Assembly (NCBI RefSeq): GCF_007830035.1 | Contig: NZ_VLKN01000007.1 | Span: 62,001 to 126,000 of the forward strand | Reading direction: 5' to 3' | DNA from: Luteimonas cucumeris | Lineage (GTDB): Bacteria; Pseudomonadota; Gammaproteobacteria; Xanthomonadales; Xanthomonadaceae | DNA: 64,000 nt | Shown: positions 25,344-36,096 of the stretch, one piece after another | Numbering within the stretch: the stretch's first letter is position 1 | Layout: each line of letters begins with the position of its first letter | The notes under the pieces: generated by a model | What the model was told of the DNA's origin: nothing | The model's database searches: none | Seen by the model: the letters and a program-made list of their open reading frames with translations, nothing else | Program-made: the position numbers and the translations under genes

Positions 25344-25889
25344 ATGGCCCACCGCAGCCTCTGGCTGTTCGCGATCGCATTGCTGGCAGGCATTGCGATC
25401 CTGCTGGGAAGATCCTGCGCTGGCGAAGACGCGTCGATCGTTGACGCCGTGCCATCGCCAACCGCGACTGCGATCGTCCCCGACGGAAACGCAGCGCATG
25501 CGGACGCTGCGCAACAGCAGGCCAGCCAGCGCCAGCAAGCGCTGTCTGGCGCTGCCGACACGCTGCATCGCTACCTGGCCGCGCTCAGCGGCGAGGATCG
25601 CGCCAAGGCGGATGCGTTCTGGGCCAACGGCCGCCCGCCGGCGCAGTCCAACGAGGCCGACCTGCGCAACCTGCAGGGACTGCGTGCGCTGCGCATCGAG
25701 AACACGGCACCCGTGCCTCTGGATTCGCAGCCGGTGCCTTCCGCAGTGGAAATCCCGGTCGAACTGCGCGCGAGCCTGGACGGCTCGCCCAATCGCCGTT
25801 ACCGCGGCTGGTATCGGCTACGTGCGCTGGACCCGGTCAGGGGCGACTGGGAAATCACTTCCGCTTCGGTCAAGGCCGAAAGTCGTTAG
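25344..25889 (+). CDS. Membrane-anchored protein with NTF2-like C-terminal domain
   Basis: A 181-residue hypothetical protein. It has an N-terminal hydrophobic anchor (6-24) without a lipobox, a low-complexity Ala/Gln stretch (about 45-70) and a C-terminal compact domain (about 75-178). That domain starts with a helix (DTLHRYLAAL) and ends in two beta strands (RRYRGWYRLRAL, DWEITSASVK). The same pattern, including the R-Y-x-G-x-Y strand and the final W-x-I-x-S-A strand, appears in the lipoprotein at 27048, so the two look like relatives. Function unknown; periplasmic location inferred. Confidence 0.7.
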   Translation: MAHRSLWLFAIALLAGIAILLGRSCAGEDASIVDAVPSPTATAIVPDGNAAHADAAQQQASQRQQALSGAADTLHRYLAALSGEDRAKADAFWANGRPPAQSNEADLRNLQGLRALRIENTAPVPLDSQPVPSAVEIPVELRASLDGSPNRRYRGWYRLRALDPVRGDWEITSASVKAESR

Positions 25890-25966
25890 CGCGCCATCAC
25901 ATCGCCGATCCTAGTATCGGCTCGAATGCAGACAACACACCTTTGATCTCGAACACGGAGTCGACC

Positions 25967-26389
25967 ATGGACAAGCGTTTCTGGATCTGCGGACTGGCGA
26001 TGTCGGTGGCGACCCTGCTGCTGGGCTTCGTGGTGCATGGCCTGCTGCTGGCCGACGACTACGCGCCGCTGGTCGGCACGCTGTTGCGCACGCCCGAAGA
26101 CGCGCAGCGCCTGTTCCCGTGGATGCTGCTGGCCGACGTGCTGATCGGCTTCACCATGACCTGGCTTTACCGCTTCGGATTTTCGGAAGGCCGTTCGACC
26201 ATCGGCCAGGGCCTGCGCTTCGGCCTGGCGGTCGCGCTGCTGGCCAGCGTGCCGATGCACCTGATCTATTTCGCGGTGCAGCCGACGCCGGCGGCGCTCG
26301 CGGTCAAGCAGGTCGTGCTGGACACGATCCGCTTCCTGCTGCTGGGCGTGCTGATCGCCTACCTGCAGCCGCGACGCGTGGTGCTCTAG
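25967..26389 (+). CDS. Small four-helix membrane protein
   Basis: The 140 residues form four predicted membrane segments (about 5-27, 50-68, 80-101 and 112-132) with few charged residues. I do not recognise a named domain; the shape resembles many small conserved xanthomonad membrane proteins. ATG 25967 follows CGGAGTCGACC, a good ribosome site, 8 codons inside a longer open frame. It lies between two secreted or lipoprotein genes on the same strand with separate leaders, so no operon role is evident. Confidence 0.72.
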   Translation: MDKRFWICGLAMSVATLLLGFVVHGLLLADDYAPLVGTLLRTPEDAQRLFPWMLLADVLIGFTMTWLYRFGFSEGRSTIGQGLRFGLAVALLASVPMHLIYFAVQPTPAALAVKQVVLDTIRFLLLGVLIAYLQPRRVVL

Positions 26390-26477
26390 CCAAAACCGGC
26401 ATGCGCGCCGCCGTCGCGCCGCTAACCGTCCATTCACCGCCACGGCGTAGGCTGCCTGCCTGCCCATGGAGTCCTGC

Positions 26478-27035
26478 ATGCCTTCCACACGTTTCTTCTT
26501 TGCCGCGCTCATCGCGATTTCCCTGGCCGCCTGCTCGACGATCGGCGCCATGTCGGCCTGGCTCAACGACCAGGTGAGCTTCAGTGCGCCGCAACTGCAG
26601 CGCTATCTGGACCAGCGTTTTCCGCGCGAGTTCGACAAGCTCGGCGGCCTGGTTTCGGTCACGCTGGCCAACCCACGCTTGTCGCTGCCCCCTGGCGACA
26701 ACCGGCTGCGCCTGGAGTTCGACATGGGCATGGGCGCGCTCGGCAGCCAGGGCGTGCCGAACGGTCGCCTGGCGTTGAGCGCGGGCCTGCGCTACGACGC
26801 CACCACGCAGGGCCTGCACCTGGTCGATCCGGAACTGCTGCAGTTCGACGTGCCCGGTACCGGCGCATTGCTGAAGGGCGGCGCGCGAGGTGTGGTCAAC
26901 AGCCTGCTCGCCGAGTACGCACGCAGCGAACCGGTGTACCGCCTGGAACCGGCGCTGCTCGACAAACTGCCTGCCGGCAGGCGCATCGGTGCCGTCGACA
27001 TCGACGAGGGTCGCGTGATCGTGCGACTGCAGTAG
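26478..27035 (+). CDS. DUF1439 lipoprotein (YceB-like)
   Basis: Predicted lipoprotein of the DUF1439 (YceB) family, whose function is unknown. The signal ends with lipobox LAAC (Cys near 19), followed by a conserved beta-rich domain: SFSAPQLQRYLDQRFPREF near 35-53, then VTLANPRLSLPPGDNRLRLEFDM and GRLALSAGLRYD. Length 185 matches the family. ATG 26478 has a GGAG ribosome site 9 nt upstream. It is followed 12 nt later by another lipoprotein gene, so the two are probably cotranscribed. Confidence 0.85.
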   Translation: MPSTRFFFAALIAISLAACSTIGAMSAWLNDQVSFSAPQLQRYLDQRFPREFDKLGGLVSVTLANPRLSLPPGDNRLRLEFDMGMGALGSQGVPNGRLALSAGLRYDATTQGLHLVDPELLQFDVPGTGALLKGGARGVVNSLLAEYARSEPVYRLEPALLDKLPAGRRIGAVDIDEGRVIVRLQ

Positions 27036-27047
27036 AACGGAGCCGAC

Positions 27048-27755
27048 ATGAAGCATGCGATGCTGCTGGTAATGCTATGCACGATGATGCTTCCGGCGTG
27101 CTCGGATCGCAAAGCCGCGACTGACGCTCGCCAGGATGAAGCCAGCGGCGACAGCGCATTGCCGGCGCCGGCCCGCAGTACGGGACCTGTCACCGGCATG
27201 CCGGACAAACCCGCACCGGCCGTGCCCGCGCCTGTCACCGGGCAGGCGCCCGTGGAAAACGCGATCGTGGTCGACGGCTCGCTCGACGCCGCCAATCCCG
27301 AAACCGGGCTCCTGCCCGGCGGCGGCGTCGCTGTCGGCAGCGACGGCAGCGATCCTGCAATGCCGGCGTCAGCGCCGGTCGAGCCCACGCCGGACGATGC
27401 CGTGGCCGTGATCCGCGACTATTACGACTCGATCAACAGCCGCAGCTACGCGCGCGCTTATTCGCTGTGGTCGGACGAAGGCCGCAGCAGTGGACAATCG
27501 CCACAGCAGTTCGCCGACGGTTTCGCCGGCACCGCGCAGGTCGCCATCGCCATCCAGAAGCCGGGCCCTGTCGAGGCCGCGGCGGGTTCGCGTTACATCG
27601 AGGTGCCGGTGGCGATCAATGCCACCGCGCACGATGGCAGCGTACGCGGATACACGGGCAGCTACGTGCTGCGCCGCGCGGTCGTCGATGGCGCCAGCGC
27701 CGAACAGCGGGCGTGGCGGATCGCATCGGCGGATCTGCGGGAAGTGAAGCCCTGA
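27048..27755 (+). CDS. Lipoprotein with Pro/Ala linker and NTF2-like domain
   Basis: The 235-residue product has a lipoprotein signal (LPAC, Cys near 18), a long Pro/Ala/Gly-rich linker (about 30-115) and a C-terminal NTF2-like domain (about 116-232: AVIRDYYDSINSRSYARAYSLW, then a Gly-Gln segment, then VPVAINATAHD, RGYTGSYVLRRA and WRIASADLR). The RBS is AACGGAGCCGAC. It follows the DUF1439 lipoprotein by 12 nt. The C-terminal domain matches the pattern of the anchored protein at 25344, suggesting paralogues with different anchors. Confidence 0.75.
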   Translation: MKHAMLLVMLCTMMLPACSDRKAATDARQDEASGDSALPAPARSTGPVTGMPDKPAPAVPAPVTGQAPVENAIVVDGSLDAANPETGLLPGGGVAVGSDGSDPAMPASAPVEPTPDDAVAVIRDYYDSINSRSYARAYSLWSDEGRSSGQSPQQFADGFAGTAQVAIAIQKPGPVEAAAGSRYIEVPVAINATAHDGSVRGYTGSYVLRRAVVDGASAEQRAWRIASADLREVKP

Positions 27756-28308
27756 GACGGCTTCAGTTGTTGCTCTTGCCCTTGACGAGAAAAATGCCTG
27801 CCTGAGCCGGCCGAAGGGCGATCCGACTGCGGCAGCGGAAGTACAACAGCTAAAGATTGGTCCGACCTGAAAGCCGGCAAATGCTTCGCACAGCCAAACA
27901 ACAGCAAAACAAAGTCATTGGGTCTTGCGACTCCCGCCTTCGCGGGGATGACGGCCAAGAACAACAGCAACACGAGAGCCACAGCACACTCACTGCTGTG
28001 GCTCGAAGCAACCGTCAACCAAGCCACTTCATAGACCCGGAGGGCGGCGCACATGGATGCGCGCCGTTTTCCGACCGAGCCAGGATGGCGAGTCGGAAAA
28101 TCTACGAGGACGACCAAGCGCAACGGGAGCTTTGTCGGGGAAGGGCCTTTTCTTTGGTTACTTTCTCTTGGCCCCATCAAGAGAAAGTGACCCGCACGCG
28201 CAGCGGGCGGAAGCTTTTTGAAAATGTCAGCAAGAGCAGCGGAGCAAGCTCCGCTTTACAGATCTGGCACGACTGTGTAGCAGGCGGGACGCCCATCGCT
28301 CGCTACAA
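27756..28308. repeat. Gene-free interval holding the large structured repeat (copy A) and satellites
   Basis: No credible gene in 553 nt. It holds, in order: a small element with a CCCGC-CTTC-GCGGG hairpin (27933-27946); an 11-bp perfect hairpin GAGCCACAGCA/TGCTGTGGCTC (27976-28004, 7-nt loop); the main repeat about 28037-28216 with hairpins TTTTCCGAC/GTCGGAAAA (28067-28100) and ACTTTCTCTTG/CAAGAGAAAGT (28160-28188); and a terminal palindrome AGCGGAG-CAAG-CTCCGCT (28238-28255). The main repeat recurs in opposite orientation at about 49800-50010. Open frames across it are products of the repeat. Confidence 0.85.
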
Positions 28309-30552
28309 CTACAACTCGAAGCGGTAGCTCAGCTTGACCAGCAACTGCTCGTCGTCGCGCAGGTCGAAGCTGTCGCGCACCAGCCGCCCGCCGTTCTCGG
28401 AGAATTCGTTCTGATTGAAACCGCCGCGGCCATAGACCACGTACAGGTAGGACAACGGCGCCAGCTCGTAGCGGTAACGGATCTGGAAACCGAGGTTGCT
28501 CAGGCTGAAATCCTCGATCGGATCGTCGCTGGCCACCGCGTTGCCGGCGGAATCCACGCGCCAGGCCTGGCGCGCTTGCGCATCGATCGCCAACGCCTGC
28601 AGCTTGACCCGCAGCTCCTGCTTGTTGCCGATGTTCCAGTCGAGGCCGGCATTGAAGTGCCATTCGCCGCCGTCGAAACTGCCGATCAGGTTGTCGTGCT
28701 GCCACAACAGCCAGTCCGGCGTGCGGTCGGCGTAGACGCCGGCATAGACGCTGAAGGCATCGCTGATGAAATAGGTCGGCTGGAACTCGACGCTGTAGCC
28801 GATCTTGCTGTTGCCGGCCAGGCCGCTGCTGAAGGCCAGGGCCTCGATCTCGTACGACCAGTTGCCCTTGCGCGGACGCTCATACGAGAAATTGGCGTTG
28901 AAGTTGGGCGGCAACTTCACCACGCCATTGCCACGGGTCAGCATGTCGTCGACGCCGGCGCTGTTGATGTTGATCTGTGCGTACTCGCTGCTGCCGTTGC
29001 GCAGGCCACTCTGCCGGCTGATCCGCAGCTGCTGCTGCAGGCGGTCGCCATGGTTGTTGTAGCTGCCGGTGATGCGCGCGCGCCAGTCCTTGGAGGCGTA
29101 GCGCGATTCCGCCGGCAGGTCGGTGAAGCGACGCATCACCTGCCAGTTGCCGTAGTTGGTGCTGTTGCGCGACAGGTAACCCATGTCGTTGATCTGCAGC
29201 TCGTTGCCGAAATGCATCACCAGCCATTGCTGGCGCCAGCCATGGTCCATCTCGTAGTTGACCCACATGGTGCCGCCGTAGTCGCGCACGCTGTCGTCCG
29301 CGGCGCCTTCGACGACCTGGTCGATCTGGCTGCCGATCAGTCGTGTCTCCACGCTGACGCGTTCGGTCGGCCGCCAGTTGTGGTCGACGCCGAAAACGGT
29401 GGCTTCGCGGTCCAGGTAAGGGCGCTCGACCTGGGTCAGCATCATGCCGAGGTTCTGCGTGCTGAAGTCGCGCACCAGGCGCAACGCGCGGAACGAGCGA
29501 CCGACCTCGTCCGCCTCGTCCGCGGCGAAGACGCCGTACTTGGTCTCGCCGACGCTGCCGTTGACCTTGACCGCGGCGGTGATGTCGCCGGAACCGTTGC
29601 CATCATCGGCCGGCGCGCCGATGCGGCGCGTATACAGCAGCTGGCTGAAATCCGATGGCGTGGTGAACTCGAACAACCCCTGGTTCTCGGTGAAGAACGG
29701 GCGCTTGTCGCTGATGAAGGTCTCGGTGGCGTCGAAACTGACCACCAGGTCGTCGCTCTCGACCTGGCCGAAGTCAGGGTTGATCGTTGCCGTCAGCTGG
29801 AACTGTCCGTTCGGCTTCCACAGGAAGTCGGCACCGCCGTCGAAGTCGCTGCCGCCATGCACGTTGTCGTACAGGCCGGATACGTAGGGCGTGATCGCCA
29901 ACAGCGACTGGCTGTACTGCGGTACTACGACCGGCGCGAAATCGGACAGGAAGCGCGGGCGCTCGAAGCTGGCCACCGGCCAACCCGCACGCTCGCCGGT
30001 GGAACCGATCACCCGGTCCAGGTAGACCTTCATCGTGCGCGTGCCGCCCTCGGCCCTGTGCATCGGCGCGATGTACCAGGGGATCAGCATCTCCACCGAC
30101 CAGCTGTCGGCATCCTCGCTGACCGCATGCCGCCAGTTGCCGTCCCAGTCGTCGTTGAACTGGCTTTCGTTGGTGATGACCGCATCGGCGATGCCGTCGG
30201 TCGAGGACACGGTGAAGTTGTAGCCGGTGCGGCCGCTGCCATCGAAATCGACCATGAGGTTGACGCGATCGACCTGCTGCTCGAAGTCGCGCTGCACCAT
30301 TTGCCGCGTGCGCGGCACGCCCGCTGGCTGGACATTGCGGAACGCGATCGCCAGACCATCCGGCGTGGCCAGGATCCACGCCTCGGTCGGCTGCGAACCG
30401 GGCTCGCCGCTCAGCGGCTGCACCTTGCGGAAGTCGGTGATGTGCTGGGCGCCCTGCCATTCGGCCGGATCGATGCGGCCATCGACTTCGATCGCATAGG
30501 CCGGTGCGGACAGCGCCGACAGGACAGCCATGGCCAGACATGCGCCGCGCAT
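28309..30552 (-). CDS. DUF5916 protein: CBM9-like domain plus outer-membrane-like barrel
   Basis: A 747-residue exported protein. After a signal peptide (RGACLAMAVLSALSAPAYA) comes a carbohydrate-binding-family-9-like domain (about 22-215: IEVDGRIDPAEWQGA, VDFDGSGRTGYNFTVSSTDGIAD, WSVEMLIPW). A long DUF5916 region follows, rich in alternating aromatic/polar strands and ending in RYRYELAPLSYLYVVYGRGGFNQNEF...VKLSYRFEL, a typical barrel C-terminus ending in Phe-Glu-Leu. DUF5916 proteins are common in Bacteroidetes and Xanthomonadales and of unknown function. ATG 30552 has a GGGGA ribosome site. Outer-membrane location is inferred. Confidence 0.87.
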   Translation of the reverse strand: MRGACLAMAVLSALSAPAYAIEVDGRIDPAEWQGAQHITDFRKVQPLSGEPGSQPTEAWILATPDGLAIAFRNVQPAGVPRTRQMVQRDFEQQVDRVNLMVDFDGSGRTGYNFTVSSTDGIADAVITNESQFNDDWDGNWRHAVSEDADSWSVEMLIPWYIAPMHRAEGGTRTMKVYLDRVIGSTGERAGWPVASFERPRFLSDFAPVVVPQYSQSLLAITPYVSGLYDNVHGGSDFDGGADFLWKPNGQFQLTATINPDFGQVESDDLVVSFDATETFISDKRPFFTENQGLFEFTTPSDFSQLLYTRRIGAPADDGNGSGDITAAVKVNGSVGETKYGVFAADEADEVGRSFRALRLVRDFSTQNLGMMLTQVERPYLDREATVFGVDHNWRPTERVSVETRLIGSQIDQVVEGAADDSVRDYGGTMWVNYEMDHGWRQQWLVMHFGNELQINDMGYLSRNSTNYGNWQVMRRFTDLPAESRYASKDWRARITGSYNNHGDRLQQQLRISRQSGLRNGSSEYAQININSAGVDDMLTRGNGVVKLPPNFNANFSYERPRKGNWSYEIEALAFSSGLAGNSKIGYSVEFQPTYFISDAFSVYAGVYADRTPDWLLWQHDNLIGSFDGGEWHFNAGLDWNIGNKQELRVKLQALAIDAQARQAWRVDSAGNAVASDDPIEDFSLSNLGFQIRYRYELAPLSYLYVVYGRGGFNQNEFSENGGRLVRDSFDLRDDEQLLVKLSYRFEL

Positions 30553-30795
30553 ACGATGTTTTCCCCAACGGGCTTCAGCCCTGACGACGCGCACCTTACC
30601 GACGGCGATCGGCGTTACCGACTGGCATCAGTCATGGCAACCTTTTCCGCCTGGCATGCATCCCGTGGTGACAAGCATGCAAAAACCGCCCATGACACGG
30701 ATCAGGACGGATGAATGCGGCCAACGCGCAGCCGCCGGCGCCAACATCGTGACAGGCAAACGTGGAAGCGCCCGCGGAGCGGACGCCCCGCCAGC

Positions 30796-31266
30796 TCAGC
30801 GCTTGGGCTGCAGCATCGTCCCGGTGCAGTTCCTGGAACCGCACAGGCAGGCCCACAGTTTCTTCGCCTTGGCGGTATGCGGCTCGTCGAGGACGATGCC
30901 GTAGTTGTAGGTCAGTTCCTCGCCCGGCTTGATGTCGCGGATCGCCTCGATGAACACCTTGTCCTTGTGGCGCTTGCCCTTGTCGTTCTCCTCGATCACC
31001 GCTTCGCAGTTGGGCTTGCAGCTGTGGTTGATCCAGCGCGCGATGCCACCGTCGATGTTGGCGTCGACCACGTATTCGTCGTTGAGGGTGAACAGGAAGG
31101 TGTGGCCGTTCTCGTCGATCTCGCCGTAGGCCTCGTCGACTTCGTCGTGAGTACGCAGCTTGCCCTTGTAGCGGACGATCCGTTCCCCTTTCCTGATCGC
31201 TTCGGTGGCGAACACGCCGTTGCCGTGGATCGGGGACAGGCGGGCGGCGATCTTCTTGCGCGGCAT
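30796..31266 (-). CDS. SET-domain lysine methyltransferase-like protein
   Basis: A stand-alone SET domain, the fold of eukaryotic histone lysine methyltransferases. In 156 residues all hallmark motifs appear: HGNGVFA (14-20), the SAM/active-site pseudo-knot RWINHSCKPNC (77-87, with NHSC), ELTYNYG (117-123) and a post-SET cysteine cluster CLCGSRNC (C140, C142, C147) that with C83 would bind zinc. Bacterial SET proteins occur in xanthomonads and some pathogens; substrates are unknown, and basic DNA-binding proteins or effectors have been proposed. ATG 31266 or ATG 31278 (four codons earlier) are both possible. It is divergent from the cytochrome gene at 31393. Confidence 0.9.
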   Translation of the reverse strand: MPRKKIAARLSPIHGNGVFATEAIRKGERIVRYKGKLRTHDEVDEAYGEIDENGHTFLFTLNDEYVVDANIDGGIARWINHSCKPNCEAVIEENDKGKRHKDKVFIEAIRDIKPGEELTYNYGIVLDEPHTAKAKKLWACLCGSRNCTGTMLQPKR

Positions 31267-31392
31267 CGAGTTTTCCATGGGTCCGGGAGACGACATTGTG
31301 TCCCGAATGACCCTGCACAGGCTACGCCGCCTGTCCGGTCCATCGTGATTGACACGTTTGGCTTGGCTACATTTCCCCGTCGTGAGCCCTCC

Positions 31393-31950
31393 ATGCGTCT
31401 TTTCCCCATTCTCGCCATCGCCGCCGCGATCATCGGTTGCGGCTGCAGCAGGCTGCCCGCCGAAGATGCCGCCAACGCGCACGTCGGCGCCGCATCGACA
31501 CCATTCGCGCCGATCCCGTCCGACGGCGAGCTGCTGGCCCGCGGCGAGTACCTGATCCGCACCTCCGGCTGCAACGACTGCCACACCGCCGGCTATGCCG
31601 AGCAGCAGGGCAACCTCGACAAGGCGCAATGGCTGACCGGCTCGCCGATGGGTTACAAGGGCCCGTGGGGCACGACGTACGCGGCCAACCTGCGCCTGAA
31701 ACTGGCCGACATGGACGAGGCGCAATGGCTCGACTACAGCGGCAGCCTGCGCACGCGGCCATTGATGCCGGACTTCGCCCTGCGCGCGATGAGCGCGGAC
31801 GATCGCCGCGCCATCTATCGCTTCATCCGCTCGCTCGGGCCCGCCGGCTCGCCGGCCCCGCCCTACCTGCCGCCCGGCCAGACGCCGGCCCGTCCTTACT
31901 TCGAGCTGGTGCTGCCGGCGGCACCACCGGTCGCCGTCGCGGCCGGCTGA
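31393..31950 (+). CDS. Cytochrome c family lipoprotein
   Basis: A single-haem c-type cytochrome, 185 residues. The leader has a possible lipobox (IIGC, with a second Cys two residues later), so it is probably anchored to a membrane facing the periplasm. The haem site is CNDCH (C60, C63, H64) and the probable distal ligand is M125 in RPLMPDF. The C-terminal tail is Pro-rich. Such proteins often serve as electron carriers to dehydrogenases or oxidases, but no partner gene is adjacent: the SET gene diverges and the suf operon follows. Confidence 0.85.
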   Translation: MRLFPILAIAAAIIGCGCSRLPAEDAANAHVGAASTPFAPIPSDGELLARGEYLIRTSGCNDCHTAGYAEQQGNLDKAQWLTGSPMGYKGPWGTTYAANLRLKLADMDEAQWLDYSGSLRTRPLMPDFALRAMSADDRRAIYRFIRSLGPAGSPAPPYLPPGQTPARPYFELVLPAAPPVAVAAG

Positions 31951-31968
31951 ACCGTTCGTCCCTTCCGC

Positions 31969-31997
31969 TTGGCTCCGGCGCGCTGAATCAGTACAAT
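31969..31997 (+). promoter_or_regulatory. Predicted sigma-70 promoter of the suf operon
   Basis: TTGGCT (31969-31974, 4/6) and TACAAT (31992-31997, 5/6) with a 17-nt spacer, about 64 nt before the sufR start. This is one of the best matches to the sigma-70 pattern in the window. Confidence 0.65.
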
Positions 31998-32001
31998 TTC
32001 A

Positions 32002-32017
32002 GTCCTCATTAGAGGAC
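32002..32017. promoter_or_regulatory. Candidate SufR operator at the suf transcription start
   Basis: A perfect 6-bp inverted repeat GTCCTC-ATTA-GAGGAC begins 5 nt after the -10 box, covering the expected transcription start. It precedes sufR, an Rrf2-type repressor, so autoregulation through this site is a natural hypothesis; the binding itself is inferred. Confidence 0.5.
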
Positions 32018-32060
32018 AGCCAGCCAGAAGCGCCGCCCGCGGCCGCTTCGAGCCAACGAG

Positions 32061-32528
32061 ATGCTCCGGGTCACCAAACTCACCGATTACGCCAGCGTGG
32101 TGCTGACCGTGCTGGCCAGCGCGCCCGACACCGTGCTCAGCGCGACCGGACTGGCCGAACGCGCCGGCCTGGAACCACCGACCGTGGCCAAGGTGCTCAA
32201 GCCACTGGCGCAGGCCGGCCTGGTCGAGGCCTTTCGCGGCGCCAACGGCGGCTATCGTCTCGCCCGCGCGCCGGTCGACATCTCTCTGATCGAGATCGTC
32301 GAAGCGATCGAAGGTCCGCTGGGCATGACCGAATGCAGCGTCCATGCCGGCGCCTGTGGGATCGAACAATCCTGCAGCGCGCGCGCCAACTGGCGCCGCA
32401 TCAACGACGTCGTCGCCGACGCCCTGCGCGGCGTCACGCTGGCCGACATGGTGGCGCCGCCCGTGCCTGCCGCGCCCGTGCGCAGGATTGGCGCCAAGAC
32501 AATTCCCGCCGCGCTGGCCAGCAACTGA
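32061..32528 (+). CDS. sufR: Rrf2-type Fe-S-sensing regulator of the suf operon
   Basis: An Rrf2-family regulator of Fe-S cluster assembly, 155 residues. The winged helix occupies about 1-65 ([14 protein letters not shown], then [21 protein letters not shown] and the wing GGYRLA). Three cysteines C92, C99 and C105 in the [15 protein letters not shown] region are spaced as in IscR-type cluster ligands. This matches the SUF-system regulator found at the head of suf operons in Xanthomonadales; it differs from cyanobacterial SufR (another family). It leads sufB by 11 nt. The palindrome upstream is a candidate site for autoregulation. Confidence 0.93.
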   Translation: MLRVTKLTDYASVVLTVLASAPDTVLSATGLAERAGLEPPTVAKVLKPLAQAGLVEAFRGANGGYRLARAPVDISLIEIVEAIEGPLGMTECSVHAGACGIEQSCSARANWRRINDVVADALRGVTLADMVAPPVPAAPVRRIGAKTIPAALASN

Positions 32529-32539
32529 GGGTCGCCATC

Positions 32540-33979
<1,440 letters not shown>

Positions 33980-33987
33980 GGGCAGTC

Positions 33988-34081
33988 ATTGGTGATTCGT
34001 GATTGGTGATTCGAAAACCCATCCACGACCCGTATCACTGCACTACCAATCACGAAACACAAATAACGAACCACGAATCCC
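33988..34081. repeat. Inverted 7-bp-phased repeat array between sufB and sufC
   Basis: Left half: ATTGGTG-ATTCGTG-ATTGGTG-ATTCGAA, four 7-bp units (33988-34015). Right half, complementary: five 7-bp units CAATCAC-GAAACAC-AAATAAC-GAACCAC-GAATCCC (34047-34081). TTCGTGATTGG (33996-34006) pairs perfectly with CCAATCACGAA (34046-34056), an 11-bp stem. The array runs to the sufC start codon and leaves it without a purine-rich ribosome site. Confidence 0.8.
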
Positions 34082-34845
<764 letters not shown>

Positions 34846-34846
<1 letters not shown>

Positions 34847-36096
34847 TGAACGCCCTGCTCGATTCGCTCGCTTCCGGTTTCGACGGCGACGCAGCCCGCC
34901 GCGCCGCGCTCGACGCCGCTCTGCGCGACGGCCTGCCTGGCCCGCGCAGCGAAGCCTGGAAATACACGCCGCTGCGTGCGCTGGAGCGCCGTACGTTCGC
35001 GCCGTCCACCGACATGCCGGCATTCGATGCGGCCGCCATCGCCGGCATCGCCGCACCGCGGCTGGTCTTCGTCAACGGCCGGTTCGATGCCGCGCATTCC
35101 GATACCGGAGCGCTACCGGCCGGCATGACGCTGCAAGCGCTTTCGTCGCTGCCTGCCAGGTTCGGAACGGATGCAAGGATTGCGCAGCGCGCCGACGAGG
35201 TCTTTGCCCGGCTGAATGCCGCATTGGCCGATGAAGGTTTCGTGCTGCGCGTCGAGGCCGGCGCACGCATCGACCTGCCTGTGCACCTGGTTTTCCTGGG
35301 CGTGCCGCAGGCGAACGACCGCGCCTGGCATCTGCGACACCGCATCGAACTGGGCGAAGGTGCACGCGCAGTGGTGATGGAACATCATCTCGCCGCCGGC
35401 GAGCATGCGCATCTGGCCAACCATGCCATGTCGATCACACTGGCTGCACGCGCGCAGCTGATCCACGCGCGCGCGCAGTGCGAGGCCGCGCGCGCAACGT
35501 CTTTCCTGCGCACCGACGCGGCGCTCGCATCCGCCGCCGGCTATCATCGCCTGGATCTCGAACTCGGCGCCGCGCTTTCCCGGCACGAACTGAACGTGCG
35601 CCTCGAAGGCGACAACGCACGACTGTCCGCCAACGGCGTGCTGCTGGCCGACGGTCGCCGCCACGTCGACACGCGCCTGGGCATCGAGCACATCGCCCGC
35701 GACACCGCCTGCGACCTGCTTTGGCGCGGCATCGGCAGCGGACGCGGACGCGCGGTATTCCACGGCGGCATCACCATCCACGCCGGCGCCGACGGCAGCG
35801 ACGCGAATCTGTCCAACAAGAACCTGCTGCTCAGCGAAGGCGCGGAGGTCGATACCCAGCCGGTGCTCGAGATCCATGCCGACGAGGTCAAGGCCGCGCA
35901 CGGCGCGACCGTCGGCCAACTCGACCCGACCGCGATGTTCTACCTGCGCTCGCGCGGGCTGCCCGAAGCGGAAGCGCGGCAACTGCTGACCGCGGCCTTC
36001 TGTCGCGAGCCGCTGACCGTGATCGACGATCCGGCATTGCGCGATGCGCTGGCCGTCGCGCTCGATGCCAGCCTGCAGCAGCTGGCGGTCGCATGA
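34846..36096 (+). CDS. sufD: Fe-S cluster assembly protein SufD
   Basis: SufB paralogue that forms the SufBC2D complex and helps iron entry. The 416 residues begin with a helical part (1-75, including PGPRSEAWKYTPL near 27-39) and continue as a beta-helix similar to SufB, ending with the conserved AHGATVGQLDPTAMFYLRSRGL segment. The start ATG overlaps the sufC stop, and the stop overlaps sufS (ATGA at 36093). Sequence is less conserved than SufB, as usual. Confidence 0.95.

Noticed and set aside
27662-28327. Open frames across the gap 27756-28308
   Set aside because: They span the repeat and satellites in both directions and change frame with each hairpin; no protein-like composition.
28309-30714. 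Long plus-strand open frame opposite the DUF5916 gene
   Set aside because: A shadow produced by high-GC codon bias; it lacks motifs and is rich in Arg/His/Asp typical of antisense frames.
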